From Mucilaginibacter sabulilitoris (GTDB lineage: Bacteria; Bacteroidota; Bacteroidia; Sphingobacteriales; Sphingobacteriaceae), in the NCBI RefSeq assembly GCF_034262375.1, contig NZ_CP139558.1, forward strand, positions 1,054,001 to 1,118,000: a stretch of DNA of 64,000 nt, written 5' to 3'. The notes below the pieces were generated by a model. That model searched no databases and had not been told where the DNA came from. It was given only the letters and a program-made list of their open reading frames with translations. Numbering within the stretch: position 1 is the first letter of the stretch; each line of letters opens with the position of its first letter. A program made the translations under genes and the position numbers. Shown here in pieces: positions 25,751-34,201 of the stretch.

Positions 25751-25946
25751 TGAACATAATGTGAAATATTAACGAGGCTATAGCTGTGTTCAACACAAAG
25801 GCAATGGCCGTTGCTTTCTTTTTAAAAATGTATCCAACGAAAAGCCCTATAAGTAGATTAATCAAGATGATTCCCGGTATAATAAGAATCTCCGCAACGG
25901 AAACATCTGGTGCCGCATTTAGCCATTTAACCAAAATGGCTAGCAC
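25704..25946 (-). CDS. Small membrane protein, start unclear, fused at its 3' end to excisionase sequence
   Basis: 80 residues from GTG at 25946. The frame is also coding-like further upstream (KIVFVLVGLDII before the GTG) but no ATG exists before a stop, so the 5' end is probably damaged or starts at GTG. Two membrane helices (VSVAEILIIPGIILINLLIG and ATAIAFVLNTAIASLIFHIM) are separated by a KKK turn. Its last 15 codons overlap the excisionase fragment in another frame, so the original C-terminus may be altered. Confidence 0.45.
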   Translation of the reverse strand: MLAILVKWLNAAPDVSVAEILIIPGIILINLLIGLFVGYIFKKKATAIAFVLNTAIASLIFHIMFKAWFELYPYWQHHVL

Positions 25947-26052
25947 AATAATGTCAAGTCCAACTAAGACAAATACGATCTTTAAAAGGTTTTAATAAGG
26001 CTTCACACCACCAAGATAGCTTTTTAGTCAATTATGTGCACTGATGTATCCA

Positions 26053-26535
26053 CTACCTTTGTGGAAAGAATGAAGTACCAAAAGATACTCCTCCACGAGT
26101 TTCCAAATCAAGACTTTGACTTCGCAGTAAAACAGGTTTTTTGCGGACATGCTGATTGTATCCTATTGACTTAAAAGATATTTCGCCAACCGTTGTTTCA
26201 ATTAACCAATCATACTCTGTGTCTTTGTTAAGATACTCGGCGTTTTTGGGTCTTTGTGGATTGTTCTTCGTAATACTATCAATGATAATGGTAGTATCCT
26301 CAGACTCAAAAGCGATCTTATGCACATTGTCGAAAACAAGCGTACAGGGTGCTACCCAAAACTGATATCTCTTCTTATTCGACATTAAGACCCATTTGAA
26401 TATATAGTCAATATCAAGCGATAGCTTATAATCGTCTGTAAACGATAAGGCATGGATAGGGCAATCATGCCAACTCATCGTATCGAAATCAGCGTCTGTA
26501 AATAGTTGTTTCTCTAATTGATATATGCTTGCCAT
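26053..26535 (-). CDS. Hypothetical protein, immunity-like
   Basis: 160 residues from the ATG at 26535 (MASIYQLEKQ); a longer frame exists to 26586. Conserved-looking parts are DTMSWHDCPIHALSFTDDYKLSLDIDYIFKWV, then FWVAPCTLVFDNVHKIAFE and a C-terminal TEYDWLIETTVGEISF. This layout occurs in small cytosolic Bacteroidota proteins that accompany toxin or accessory islands; no catalytic motif is seen. No toxin gene is adjacent here. Function unknown. Confidence 0.6.
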   Translation of the reverse strand: MASIYQLEKQLFTDADFDTMSWHDCPIHALSFTDDYKLSLDIDYIFKWVLMSNKKRYQFWVAPCTLVFDNVHKIAFESEDTTIIIDSITKNNPQRPKNAEYLNKDTEYDWLIETTVGEISFKSIGYNQHVRKKPVLLRSQSLDLETRGGVSFGTSFFPQR

Positions 26536-26993
26536 AGCCAAATATAAAGGTTGTTGATTGGTATCTTTTAGATATCCTGCATCCAAAAGTTAAATATTAC
26601 CTCGTTGATACATTCCAATTAACTCACCGGTTTGCAGGTCAACTGTAATGGCGGTATCACACCATTTCATCTAATGTAGGTATACATATAAATATTATTA
26701 CGGCTATCAAGTTATTATAATGAGTTTTTGTATATTTATAAGTTTAAAGAAATATATAACACCCCCACTTTTAAGCCCTTCAGATTAAGTTCTGAGGGGG
26801 CTTTAAAAACCATCTTTATTCTGGCGATCTCGCCCTATATAGAACACAAAATCCCGGATGAAATGTATATCCGGGATTTGCATATTGATTACTGAGCATA
26901 ATGTTTAACAGTAAGTAACAAGGCTGATGGCCCAGAAAGAAACGTTTGTAATTATTGGGGGCCTTGCGCCCAGCTTATTCGAGCTTCAAATGC
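26536..26993. other. Intergenic region with two hairpins
   Basis: No gene seen. An imperfect hairpin AAGCCCTTCAGA...TCTGAGGGGGCTT lies near 26774-26804 and the perfect one below near 26849. The stretch separates accessory debris from the carbohydrate region. Confidence 0.5.
26849..26879. terminator. Hairpin terminator downstream of the GH5-lectin gene
   Basis: AAATCCCGGAT (26849-26859) and ATCCGGGATTT (26869-26879) form a perfect 11-bp stem. Read on the minus strand the descending arm runs into TTTTG, fitting termination of the GH5 transcript. Confidence 0.65.
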
Positions 26994-28691
26994 TTATATT
27001 TTTAAAAATCCCCACTGCTGGTTGCGGCCTCCTGAGTAGGTCCATTGATCAACTGCAACGCCGTTATTTAGCGAAGCCCCGGTAATATCCAAAGCCTTTC
27101 CGCTGTTGGCATTAATGATCTTATAATATCCGTTGTCGGTTATCTGAATTGACCATTTTTGATTTGCACCGCCGGTGTAATCCCATAAATCTACCTGGCC
27201 GCCATTACCAGTGTTCCAGCCATAAACTTCCAAACACTTTCCTGTGGCATGCATAGGGGTTAATCTATAGTAGCCGCCTCCTGCATCTTCTACTTTAAAT
27301 TGCTGGTTTGCACCTACTAAGTAATCCCATTGGTCAGCCTGTGTTTGATTGGCAGTTCCCCAGCCCGCAAATTCCAGAGCTTTAAAACTATTTCTGCTGT
27401 AGATCTGATAAACTTGCCCAACCTGAATGGTTGAGGATGTATTGTTTTGCGTTCCTTGTACAACTGCAGCTAAACCTTGTTGATCGGCCACGCTGTTTGT
27501 CTGCCTGTTAATGATTCTGAATGAATTATTTGCAGCCGACCCGTCATCAAAATAAAATGGACGCAAACCGTATTGTAATGCCTGGTGGGTGATATAATTA
27601 AGATAGTACGCTCTTCCCGCAAGATGTAACGTCAATGCATCTCCCGAAAGCGTTTGTAGCCGGCGGATCGCTCCATATTCGCCCAATATAACCGGGATGC
27701 CCTTATCAATGAACTTGGTCTTCATCAGCGGAAACTCCGCAGGAGCGTCTGACTCTTCACCCCAGGTTGCATTTCGTGAAGCATCGGTTGTAGAATGATA
27801 GCCGCTACCCCAATAATAGAACATATTGCCCCAGCTTGCATCTTGGGATAAGCCGGCAAAATTAAAGGGAGTGTAATAGTGTACTTCAACCATCAGGCGA
27901 TTGGATGCCGGGTCTGTGGGAAGGGTATTCATTAAACTGTTTGAGTAGTCAATACTGGTTGTAGGACCCTGGATAAGCAACACCCTGTAGCTATTGTGTC
28001 CGCCTGTTGATCTGACTGCATTGACAAAGGTTTGATGATAGGAAAGCAGGACCCCCATCCCAGTGGCGTCTGATACTGCGGGCTCATTCGCACTGGCAAA
28101 GATCACATGTTCGTCAAAGCCTCGCATCTGAGTCGCTATTTGCTCCCAAAAGGCCTTTTGCTTGGCATTAACTGCAGTCTGTGCGGTAGTCGTACAATTG
28201 TTCTCCAGCCATCCGCCATCCCAGTGTATATTTAATATCACATACAAACCGTCGTTAATGCAGTACTGAACAACCTGCTTCACCCTGTCGAGCCATGCCT
28301 GCTGAATCTGGGCCGTGGTTGCGTTAGAATACTGATCCCAATCGCAAGGGATACGAACTGCGGTAAAACCACTTTTTTTAACCTGATCGATAAGGGCCTG
28401 AGCCACCGTAGGATTACCCCAAGCTGTTTCGCCGCCTGATGCCTCCAGTGTATTACCGATATTCCACCCTAACTGAAATTTTGCAGCGAGTTGAGTCGCC
28501 GTACTGGTTACTCCCGTTTGATCAGGAGGAAGGGGAGATGTGTTGTAACTTGGATAGCTGGTAATATCCAATGTTTTAACTGTTTTGGGAACAGGCGGCT
28601 TAACACTTTGGTCTACGATTGCCTGCTTCTTGCATCTTGTCAAGGTAAAGATTGCAAGGATGCACAAAAAATAATTTAAAGTTCTCTTCAT
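26994..28691 (-). CDS. GH5 endoglucanase/xyloglucanase with C-terminal ricin-type lectin domain
   Basis: 565 residues from the ATG at 28691 (MKRTLNYFLC); the longer frame to 28895 lacks a signal sequence. The signal region ends near Cys20 (FTLTRCKK), possibly a lipoprotein. The GH5 barrel (about 55-410) has GWNIGNTLEA, NIHWDGGWLENN, the acid/base Glu203 in SANEP and the nucleophile Glu338 in LGEYG. Residues about 425-565 are a ricin B-like/CBM13 trefoil with QW repeats (ANQKW, RNQQW). The enzyme probably cleaves a beta-1,4-glucan backbone such as xyloglucan. A second GH5 (53313) shares much of the catalytic domain. Confidence 0.92.
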   Translation of the reverse strand: MKRTLNYFLCILAIFTLTRCKKQAIVDQSVKPPVPKTVKTLDITSYPSYNTSPLPPDQTGVTSTATQLAAKFQLGWNIGNTLEASGGETAWGNPTVAQALIDQVKKSGFTAVRIPCDWDQYSNATTAQIQQAWLDRVKQVVQYCINDGLYVILNIHWDGGWLENNCTTTAQTAVNAKQKAFWEQIATQMRGFDEHVIFASANEPAVSDATGMGVLLSYHQTFVNAVRSTGGHNSYRVLLIQGPTTSIDYSNSLMNTLPTDPASNRLMVEVHYYTPFNFAGLSQDASWGNMFYYWGSGYHSTTDASRNATWGEESDAPAEFPLMKTKFIDKGIPVILGEYGAIRRLQTLSGDALTLHLAGRAYYLNYITHQALQYGLRPFYFDDGSAANNSFRIINRQTNSVADQQGLAAVVQGTQNNTSSTIQVGQVYQIYSRNSFKALEFAGWGTANQTQADQWDYLVGANQQFKVEDAGGGYYRLTPMHATGKCLEVYGWNTGNGGQVDLWDYTGGANQKWSIQITDNGYYKIINANSGKALDITGASLNNGVAVDQWTYSGGRNQQWGFLKI

Positions 28692-29098
28692 AAAAAATTG
28701 GTTTAATGACGACGTATAATTTGTCGCGGTGAATAATTGGTTAAATGATTGGTTAATTGCGTGTGGATGTGTCTGATAACCCCGAAAGATGAGTGTGTGT
28801 GTCCTGTTGTCGCTCAGGTTTGCACAAATGATAAAACGAGTAGTTTTGTTGGCAGTTGCTATTCCGCGTAGCACGGAGTCTAACATTAGTTTCATTTTTC
28901 GATATGTATAACAGGCCTGAGCCGGTTTAATTGGTTAGATTTTATTTTCGCAAGGCAGGATAATTAATAAAACAAGTGCACTTCAAAATCAACAAAACAC
29001 CACGGTTGGAATGACAGCAATGTTTTAGTTGGGCATGTTTTTGATGAGTACCCGGTTTATTAATTGGTTGATAAAATTATAGAAGAAACAAATAACCG
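28692..29098. other. Upstream region of the GH5-lectin gene
   Basis: AT-rich, with no coding signal on either strand apart from the implausible 5' extension of the GH5 frame. It should hold the GH5 promoter. I see no convincing hairpin or repeat. Confidence 0.4.
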
Positions 29099-29443
29099 GT
29101 GGGGGTACAAAAGTTAGAAAATAGGGTCCGAAATGTTCAAATTCTCAAAAAAACATCAAGGCGTGATGGTTTTTATGAATTTTATAAAAATAAGGGAGTG
29201 AATTGTACAACCTTAAATAAAGGTCAGTTTGGTTTTGAAATTACCTCATCAGGTAGTGGTTTTACTTTTATTTCCTGTAGTAGGGATACAAATGCTTCCC
29301 CAATAATTATTATTGGCCCTTTTGCTTTTTGCAGAAAAAAAATAATAAAGCAAACGGATTTAAATCTATCCGAAACAGACACTGAACATTTAATTAATTG
29401 TTTCTATAACAATTATAAAAAATACGAGAAGCTATATTGTTAA
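29099..29443 (+). CDS. Hypothetical protein (doubtful)
   Basis: A 114-codon frame from GTG at 29099. The translation is basic at both ends (RNVQILKKTSRRDGFYEF; YNNYKKYEKLYC) with a beta-rich middle (FGFEITSSGSGFTFISC) and looks protein-like, but there is no ATG near the 5' end, no recognised domain and no operon partner. It lies between two convergent/divergent minus-strand enzyme genes on the opposite strand. It may be a decayed gene. Confidence 0.3.
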   Translation: MGVQKLENRVRNVQILKKTSRRDGFYEFYKNKGVNCTTLNKGQFGFEITSSGSGFTFISCSRDTNASPIIIIGPFAFCRKKIIKQTDLNLSETDTEHLINCFYNNYKKYEKLYC

Positions 29444-29469
29444 AATACTGGTTAAGTCGATGACGGTAT

Positions 29470-30333
29470 TTATAAATGCTGGTTCATTTTATAAGCCATT
29501 CTTAATCCGAGTTTCCATGTACCGGAGGTGCCAAAATGAATGACGTCATTTGGATACGGGGTATTGGGATCGTTTGCGCGCAAACTCAGGCTGTCTGTAT
29601 TGACCACATAGGCCTTTCTCGTAGACAGGCCAGTTCCGGCATCCTGATCAAGGTCATGCTCTGCCTGTCTGACTTCCTCGATGCCTCTGCCGTGATTGGG
29701 TGGAGGGTAAACATAACCATAAACGAAAACCATATTGCGGGCATGCAGCTGTTTTCTGATCCTGCCGATTAAATATTTCAGGTTTTGGCCGTAATTTTTA
29801 CTGGCCGCTCCGCCTTTATCCGCATCTGACTCGCCCTGCTGCCAAAGCATCCCTTTAATGACGGGATGGTAACCTCTCTTACGCAAGCTGTCCAGTCCTG
29901 CGTTTACTGTATGGATGAACTCCCCGTATTGAACACCCTGGGTTAAAGTATCCTCATTGTTCTTGGCAGGGTTCCAGTCATCGAATAAATTGGTACCGGA
30001 ATGAGCATGCTTGATAATTGCAATGTTGGCTGTAGGCCTTAATCGCTTCAAGACTGTTCCGAAACTCAGCTCAGGCCCGAACCGATCGGGGGATTCTGAT
30101 GCCTGGTGGAGCGGTTGCCAGGTATAAGGTGGCAGGCCGGAATTGAGATGCGGCAGCCCCGAATGGAAGAGAAGCACCTGCTTATCAGCAATCATCGTAT
30201 CAGACAGATTAGCCATATAGCCCTGGCCAGTCGCATTCGATTGCCCACCGATCAGATAAACCTCTATCTTTTTTTGAGCAGAAGCTTGATCGTATGTTAG
30301 AATCAGGAAAAAGAGGGGTAGTAACCAATTCAT
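29470..30333 (-). CDS. SASA-domain carbohydrate acetylesterase (CE6-like)
   Basis: 287 residues from the ATG at 30333 (MNWLLPLFFL), beginning with a signal peptide cut near ASAQ. SGNH-type motifs: LIGGQSNATGQG with the nucleophilic Ser, a GMLWQQGESDA block and a C-terminal VIHFGTSG with the likely catalytic His. Such sialate-O-acetylesterase/CE6 proteins remove acetyl groups from plant polysaccharides. In this locus it may deacetylate xyloglucan or xylan side chains (inference). It is 140 bp downstream of the zinc dehydrogenase on the same strand, so may be the last gene of that operon. Confidence 0.88.
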   Translation of the reverse strand: MNWLLPLFFLILTYDQASAQKKIEVYLIGGQSNATGQGYMANLSDTMIADKQVLLFHSGLPHLNSGLPPYTWQPLHQASESPDRFGPELSFGTVLKRLRPTANIAIIKHAHSGTNLFDDWNPAKNNEDTLTQGVQYGEFIHTVNAGLDSLRKRGYHPVIKGMLWQQGESDADKGGAASKNYGQNLKYLIGRIRKQLHARNMVFVYGYVYPPPNHGRGIEEVRQAEHDLDQDAGTGLSTRKAYVVNTDSLSLRANDPNTPYPNDVIHFGTSGTWKLGLRMAYKMNQHL

Positions 30334-30473
30334 AAAAGGACTATAAAGAGATGCCTGATATCGGAATTTATCAGGTGTCGGATCTTGTCTTCCATGCACG
30401 CCGGGTTCTAATTTTTCATCATGATCATATTTTTAATCCATAGCATCTCCTATTAACTACGGAAGGATCCTAG

Positions 30474-31487
30474 CTAAACCTCTATCATCGCTTTAATTAC
30501 CCCGTTCGCCGGATCGAGCCAACTTTCAAACTCACCTGTGACCTGGTCAAATTGTATACGATGCGTAATGTAATTGGCCGGCTGAACCGAACCCCTTTTC
30601 ATTGATATAATCACATGCTCAAAATCTTCCCTGGTAGCGTTTCTGCTACTCATGAGCGTGGCCTCCCGTTTGTGAAACTCGGGATGACTGACTTTGATCT
30701 CTCCTTTTTGCAAACCGACCAGTACATATCTCGCTCCATGGGCCATATAGTTAAATCCATTATTAATCGCGTTTAAGCTGCCTGTGGCATCAATAACCAC
30801 GGTAGGCATATCACCTTTTGTTATTTCGGCTAATCGCTCCAATGCATTATCTTCAGATACGTTGATGGTATGATCAATCCTTAATTTGTCGTGGCAAAAT
30901 TTAAGCCGCCCGGCATTTAAGTCCATTGCAATTACTCTCCCCCCGGCAATACGTGCAAATTCCATTATCCCTAAGCCTATTGGCCCCGCGCCGATGACGA
31001 GTACAAATTCATCAGGTTTTACATCGGCAAGCCGGATACTATGCGCTCCTATCGCCAAGGGTTCCACTAATGCCAGTTCATCATAGTTTAAACCTTCTCC
31101 GTGTATAAGGGAATATGCCGGCACATTCAGGTATTCGGCCATCCCGCCATCCACATGTACACCGCAAACATTGATCTTTACACAACAATTTGGCTTCCCC
31201 GATCTGCAGGCGATACAATAGCCGCAGTTGAAGTAGGGAATAAAAGTAACAACGTCTCCTTTTTGAAAGTCCTTCGCGCCACCGGTTTCAACTAATTCTC
31301 CGGAAAGCTCATGGCCCAAAACCCTGGGATAGTTAAAATAGGGTTGTTTTCCCTCAAAAGCATGCAGGTCTGTCCCGCAAATACCTATCCTCCTGATCCT
31401 GATCTGGGCATAGCCTTCTTTAATTTCAGGCTTTTCCTTTTCTTTAAAAACCAACTGGCCTGGTTCCTCACAAACTATTATCTGCAT
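30474..31487 (-). CDS. Zinc-dependent medium-chain dehydrogenase
   Basis: 337 residues from the ATG at 31487 (MQIIVCEEPG); the longer frame overlaps the upstream mutarotase. Catalytic zinc ligands lie in GICGTDLHAFEG and LGHELSG, the structural zinc site in NCGYCIACRSGKPNCC, and the NAD-binding motif in VIGAGPIGLG. The family oxidises sugar alcohols, aldonates and related hydroxy acids. Its place in a fucose operon 11 bp after the mutarotase points to a step of non-phosphorylative L-fucose breakdown, such as oxidation of an L-fuconate-derived intermediate; the exact substrate is inferred. Confidence 0.88.
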   Translation of the reverse strand: MQIIVCEEPGQLVFKEKEKPEIKEGYAQIRIRRIGICGTDLHAFEGKQPYFNYPRVLGHELSGELVETGGAKDFQKGDVVTFIPYFNCGYCIACRSGKPNCCVKINVCGVHVDGGMAEYLNVPAYSLIHGEGLNYDELALVEPLAIGAHSIRLADVKPDEFVLVIGAGPIGLGIMEFARIAGGRVIAMDLNAGRLKFCHDKLRIDHTINVSEDNALERLAEITKGDMPTVVIDATGSLNAINNGFNYMAHGARYVLVGLQKGEIKVSHPEFHKREATLMSSRNATREDFEHVIISMKRGSVQPANYITHRIQFDQVTGEFESWLDPANGVIKAMIEV

Positions 31488-31498
31488 GTCATCCGTTG

Positions 31499-31834
31499 TT
31501 AAAGCTGAAAAATCTGTTTCATAGCCACCCATTTTTCTCCTTCTTTTGCCCAGGGAAGTGGCTGTTGAAATAGCCACATGAGCTGCTCCCATTCCTGTAC
31601 TTTCGGATTAAATGCGTCCTTCGCTTCTTTTTTCTTGATGTCATAATGATCACTTGTTTCCATGATCATAAATAACCGGTTGCCCGTACGGTAGATCTGC
31701 ATATCGCGAATTTCCGCATCCAGGATGCTTTTGCGTATTTCCGGCCAGCTATTTTCCGCTTTATGCCAATGTTCATATTCCGCGATCAGTTGCGGGTCGT
31801 CCTTTAAATCAAGGGCGAAACAGTATCTTTTCAT
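31499..31834 (-). CDS. L-rhamnose/L-fucose mutarotase family protein
   Basis: 111 residues, a full-length single-domain protein of the RhaM fold (MKRYCFALDLKDDPQLIAEY, EIRDMQIYRTGNRLFMIME, and a C-terminal WEQLMWLFQQPLPWA). The catalytic His is likely in EYEHWHKAENSWPEI. It interconverts alpha and beta pyranose anomers in the cytoplasm. The neighbours (FucP, aldo/keto reductase, alpha-L-fucosidase) indicate L-fucose rather than rhamnose. It lies 14 bp after the reductase gene and 11 bp before the dehydrogenase in one operon. Confidence 0.9.
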   Translation of the reverse strand: MKRYCFALDLKDDPQLIAEYEHWHKAENSWPEIRKSILDAEIRDMQIYRTGNRLFMIMETSDHYDIKKKEAKDAFNPKVQEWEQLMWLFQQPLPWAKEGEKWVAMKQIFQL

Positions 31835-31848
31835 AATCTATTCAGTTT

Positions 31849-32865
31849 TTATAGATAGGAAGAGGCGTAGAATTTTTCAATTAAACCGTATTCTTTCATT
31901 TCTTTCCAAAATTGCACAGGGATCTTTGAAGAGGCTAAAGCAACATTTTGTGATACTCTCTCCGGATTGGTGGTATTCAGGGCAATGCTTACAACGCCCG
32001 GGCCATTTAATCCAAAAGCCACGCATGCATCCGCCGGGTTTATTTTATAATCTGTACACAGTTTACGGAACAATTCCCGCCAATGATATAAATGCTTGTC
32101 TTTTATAGGATCAGTTAACCGGTAGTTATAATAAACTGACCCGGTTAAAAAACCACCGTTAAAAACAGCAGAGTTGATGATCAGGGTTCCCTGTTCTTCA
32201 AGTTCCTGCATAAATTCCACCAATTCCATGGGATGGCTGTGAACCGTCATGCTATTGGCTATCATCACCCAATCCAGTTTTACATCGCGGGCTATTTTTT
32301 TGATGATCCTCCAGTCCTTTGAACCTACACCAATGCCTCTCACTTTACCATCTCGCTTCAATTCATTCAGCGCGCGGTAGGCCTCCAATATATCCTGGTA
32401 GCGTTGTGCCTGTTCATGCTTATCTTTTGCCGAGGTAAGATATTCGTCAGGATCATGTACCGATACCAGTTCTGCATGGTAATTGCCCAGTAGCTCATTA
32501 CCCTGTTCATAGCATTCCAGGATCCCTTCATAACTTATCCGTTGAACGGCGTCATATTTCAGGTCACGCCAAACACCCGGTTCAAAAGTAGGCTCTGGGG
32601 TTTTTAATGCAGTACGTAGCCAGCCCAATTTATTGCTGATCAATACATCGGAAGGGTCCACATTTAATTGTGCTAAAGACCTGCCCAGCGATTCGAGCGC
32701 GAGCCCGGCACCGTATTTGCCGGCAGAGTCAAACACGGCCGGTTTAGGCGAATGCCTGATGCTTTCGGCAACAATAGCGCATTTAACATCATCAGAAAGC
32801 GCTACATATAAATTTCCTAACCCGCTTGTTCCAAAAATTACTTTAGGCAGATTGATTTCTTGCAT
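31849..32865 (-). CDS. Aldo/keto reductase, probable L-fucose (D-threo-aldose) dehydrogenase
   Basis: 338 residues. The AKR barrel starts VIFGTSGLGNLY. The catalytic tetrad is visible: Asp and Tyr in FDSAGKYGAG, Lys in LISNKLGW and His in LVSVHDPDEYL. GVGSKDW and NSAVFNGGFLTGS are typical of the D-threo-aldose 1-dehydrogenase/L-fucose dehydrogenase group. Such enzymes oxidise L-fucose at C1 to the lactone, the first step of non-phosphorylative catabolism. No fucose isomerase or fuculokinase is present in the window, consistent with this route; the fuconate dehydratase must be elsewhere. Confidence 0.88.
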   Translation of the reverse strand: MQEINLPKVIFGTSGLGNLYVALSDDVKCAIVAESIRHSPKPAVFDSAGKYGAGLALESLGRSLAQLNVDPSDVLISNKLGWLRTALKTPEPTFEPGVWRDLKYDAVQRISYEGILECYEQGNELLGNYHAELVSVHDPDEYLTSAKDKHEQAQRYQDILEAYRALNELKRDGKVRGIGVGSKDWRIIKKIARDVKLDWVMIANSMTVHSHPMELVEFMQELEEQGTLIINSAVFNGGFLTGSVYYNYRLTDPIKDKHLYHWRELFRKLCTDYKINPADACVAFGLNGPGVVSIALNTTNPERVSQNVALASSKIPVQFWKEMKEYGLIEKFYASSYL

Positions 32866-32883
32866 TTTAAAAATGAGTTATGG

Positions 32884-34152
32884 TTAAAGAATTGCCGATA
32901 CAGGCAAACTTTCCGGTTGTACTTTTACACGGTGACCTTTTAATCCAAAAAATGCCACCACGGTAAAGCATACCAATGGTACCATATAACCGTATTGAAC
33001 ATTGCCGGTTAAATCGCTGATATAGCCGAACACCCTTGGCAATACAGCACCCCCGACGATGGACATAATGATCAGGCTGCTGCCGAATTCGGTATCGCCC
33101 TTTAATCCCTTTATGCCCAGCGCAAAAATGGTTGGGAACATAATGGACATAAAGAAACAAATACCAATAACTGTGTAAACGGTGATCATACCATGACTTA
33201 ATATTGCCATGATGCAAAGCAAGACATTGATTGCCCCATAGACAGCAAGTAAACTTGCCGAACTATAATACCGCATCAAAAATGTACCTATAAACCTGCC
33301 GATCAGGAATGCAAAACCGCATAAACCTAAATAGTCCGCGGCCTTTACTTCGGTGATGCCTGCAGATTTTGTGGCATAAAGGATAAATAAACTGAATACA
33401 CAAACCTGGGCACCCACGTAAAAAAATTGCGCGGCAACACCCCAGGCTAAATGTGAGTGCTTCAGGGCATGGAAAATATTTTTACTGGCAGCATGTCCTT
33501 CATGATGCACTATCCGGGGCAGGCGTGTAAATGCAAAAAGTATGGCGATAAAGACCAGTACACTACCGAGTATAAAATAAGGCATTTTCACGGAAGAGGC
33601 CTCGGCGGCAAGTGCCAGTTTGCGGCCTTCCTCCGTCATTGCATTCAATTGTGCCGCCGTATAACCTTTGGTTAGTATAATACGTGCGCCAATAATAGGA
33701 GCCATGGTGGCAGCAAGCCCGTTAAATGATTGTGCAAAATTAAGCCTTTGTATCGAAGTAGCCGGATCACCCAATGAAGAAGCATATGGATTGGCCGCGG
33801 TTTCTAAAATGGTTAACCCGCAGGCAATAATAAATAAGGCTACCAGGAAAAACGTGTACTGCTGTGTATTGGCTGCTGGTATAAATAAGTAAGAGCCAAA
33901 TGCAAAAACAAGCAGGCCAGTTATAATGCCTGTTTTGTAACCATATTTTTTCATGATAAAGCCCGCTGGCAAGGCCATCAGGAAATAAGCTATAAAGACC
34001 GCGGAATCTACCAGTGTGGCCTGAACCGTTGTAAGCGTAAACGACTTTTTTAAGTGGGGTATCAATATAGGGTCGAGATTATGAGCGAACCCCCATAAAA
34101 AGAATAAACTGGTTATTAATATAAAGGGAAAAAGAGTTTTATTCTTTGCCAT
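32884..34152 (-). CDS. fucP: L-fucose:H+ symporter FucP, MFS
   Basis: 422 residues with about twelve membrane helices. The N-terminal FILITSLFFLWGFAHNLDPILIPHLKKSF is the FucP/GlcP signature, with the Asp of NLD likely the proton-coupling residue. Later parts include PAGFIMKKYGYKTGII, ETAANPYASSLGDP and RFIGTFLMRYY. The transporter brings L-fucose released in the periplasm across the inner membrane. It lies between GH97 and the aldo/keto reductase, 18 bp from the latter, in the fucose operon. Confidence 0.93.
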   Translation of the reverse strand: MAKNKTLFPFILITSLFFLWGFAHNLDPILIPHLKKSFTLTTVQATLVDSAVFIAYFLMALPAGFIMKKYGYKTGIITGLLVFAFGSYLFIPAANTQQYTFFLVALFIIACGLTILETAANPYASSLGDPATSIQRLNFAQSFNGLAATMAPIIGARIILTKGYTAAQLNAMTEEGRKLALAAEASSVKMPYFILGSVLVFIAILFAFTRLPRIVHHEGHAASKNIFHALKHSHLAWGVAAQFFYVGAQVCVFSLFILYATKSAGITEVKAADYLGLCGFAFLIGRFIGTFLMRYYSSASLLAVYGAINVLLCIMAILSHGMITVYTVIGICFFMSIMFPTIFALGIKGLKGDTEFGSSLIIMSIVGGAVLPRVFGYISDLTGNVQYGYMVPLVCFTVVAFFGLKGHRVKVQPESLPVSAIL

Positions 34153-34201
34153 GATCGGATAATTATATGTATGTTTCTTTTATGGGATGAAAAAGCCGGA
34201 T

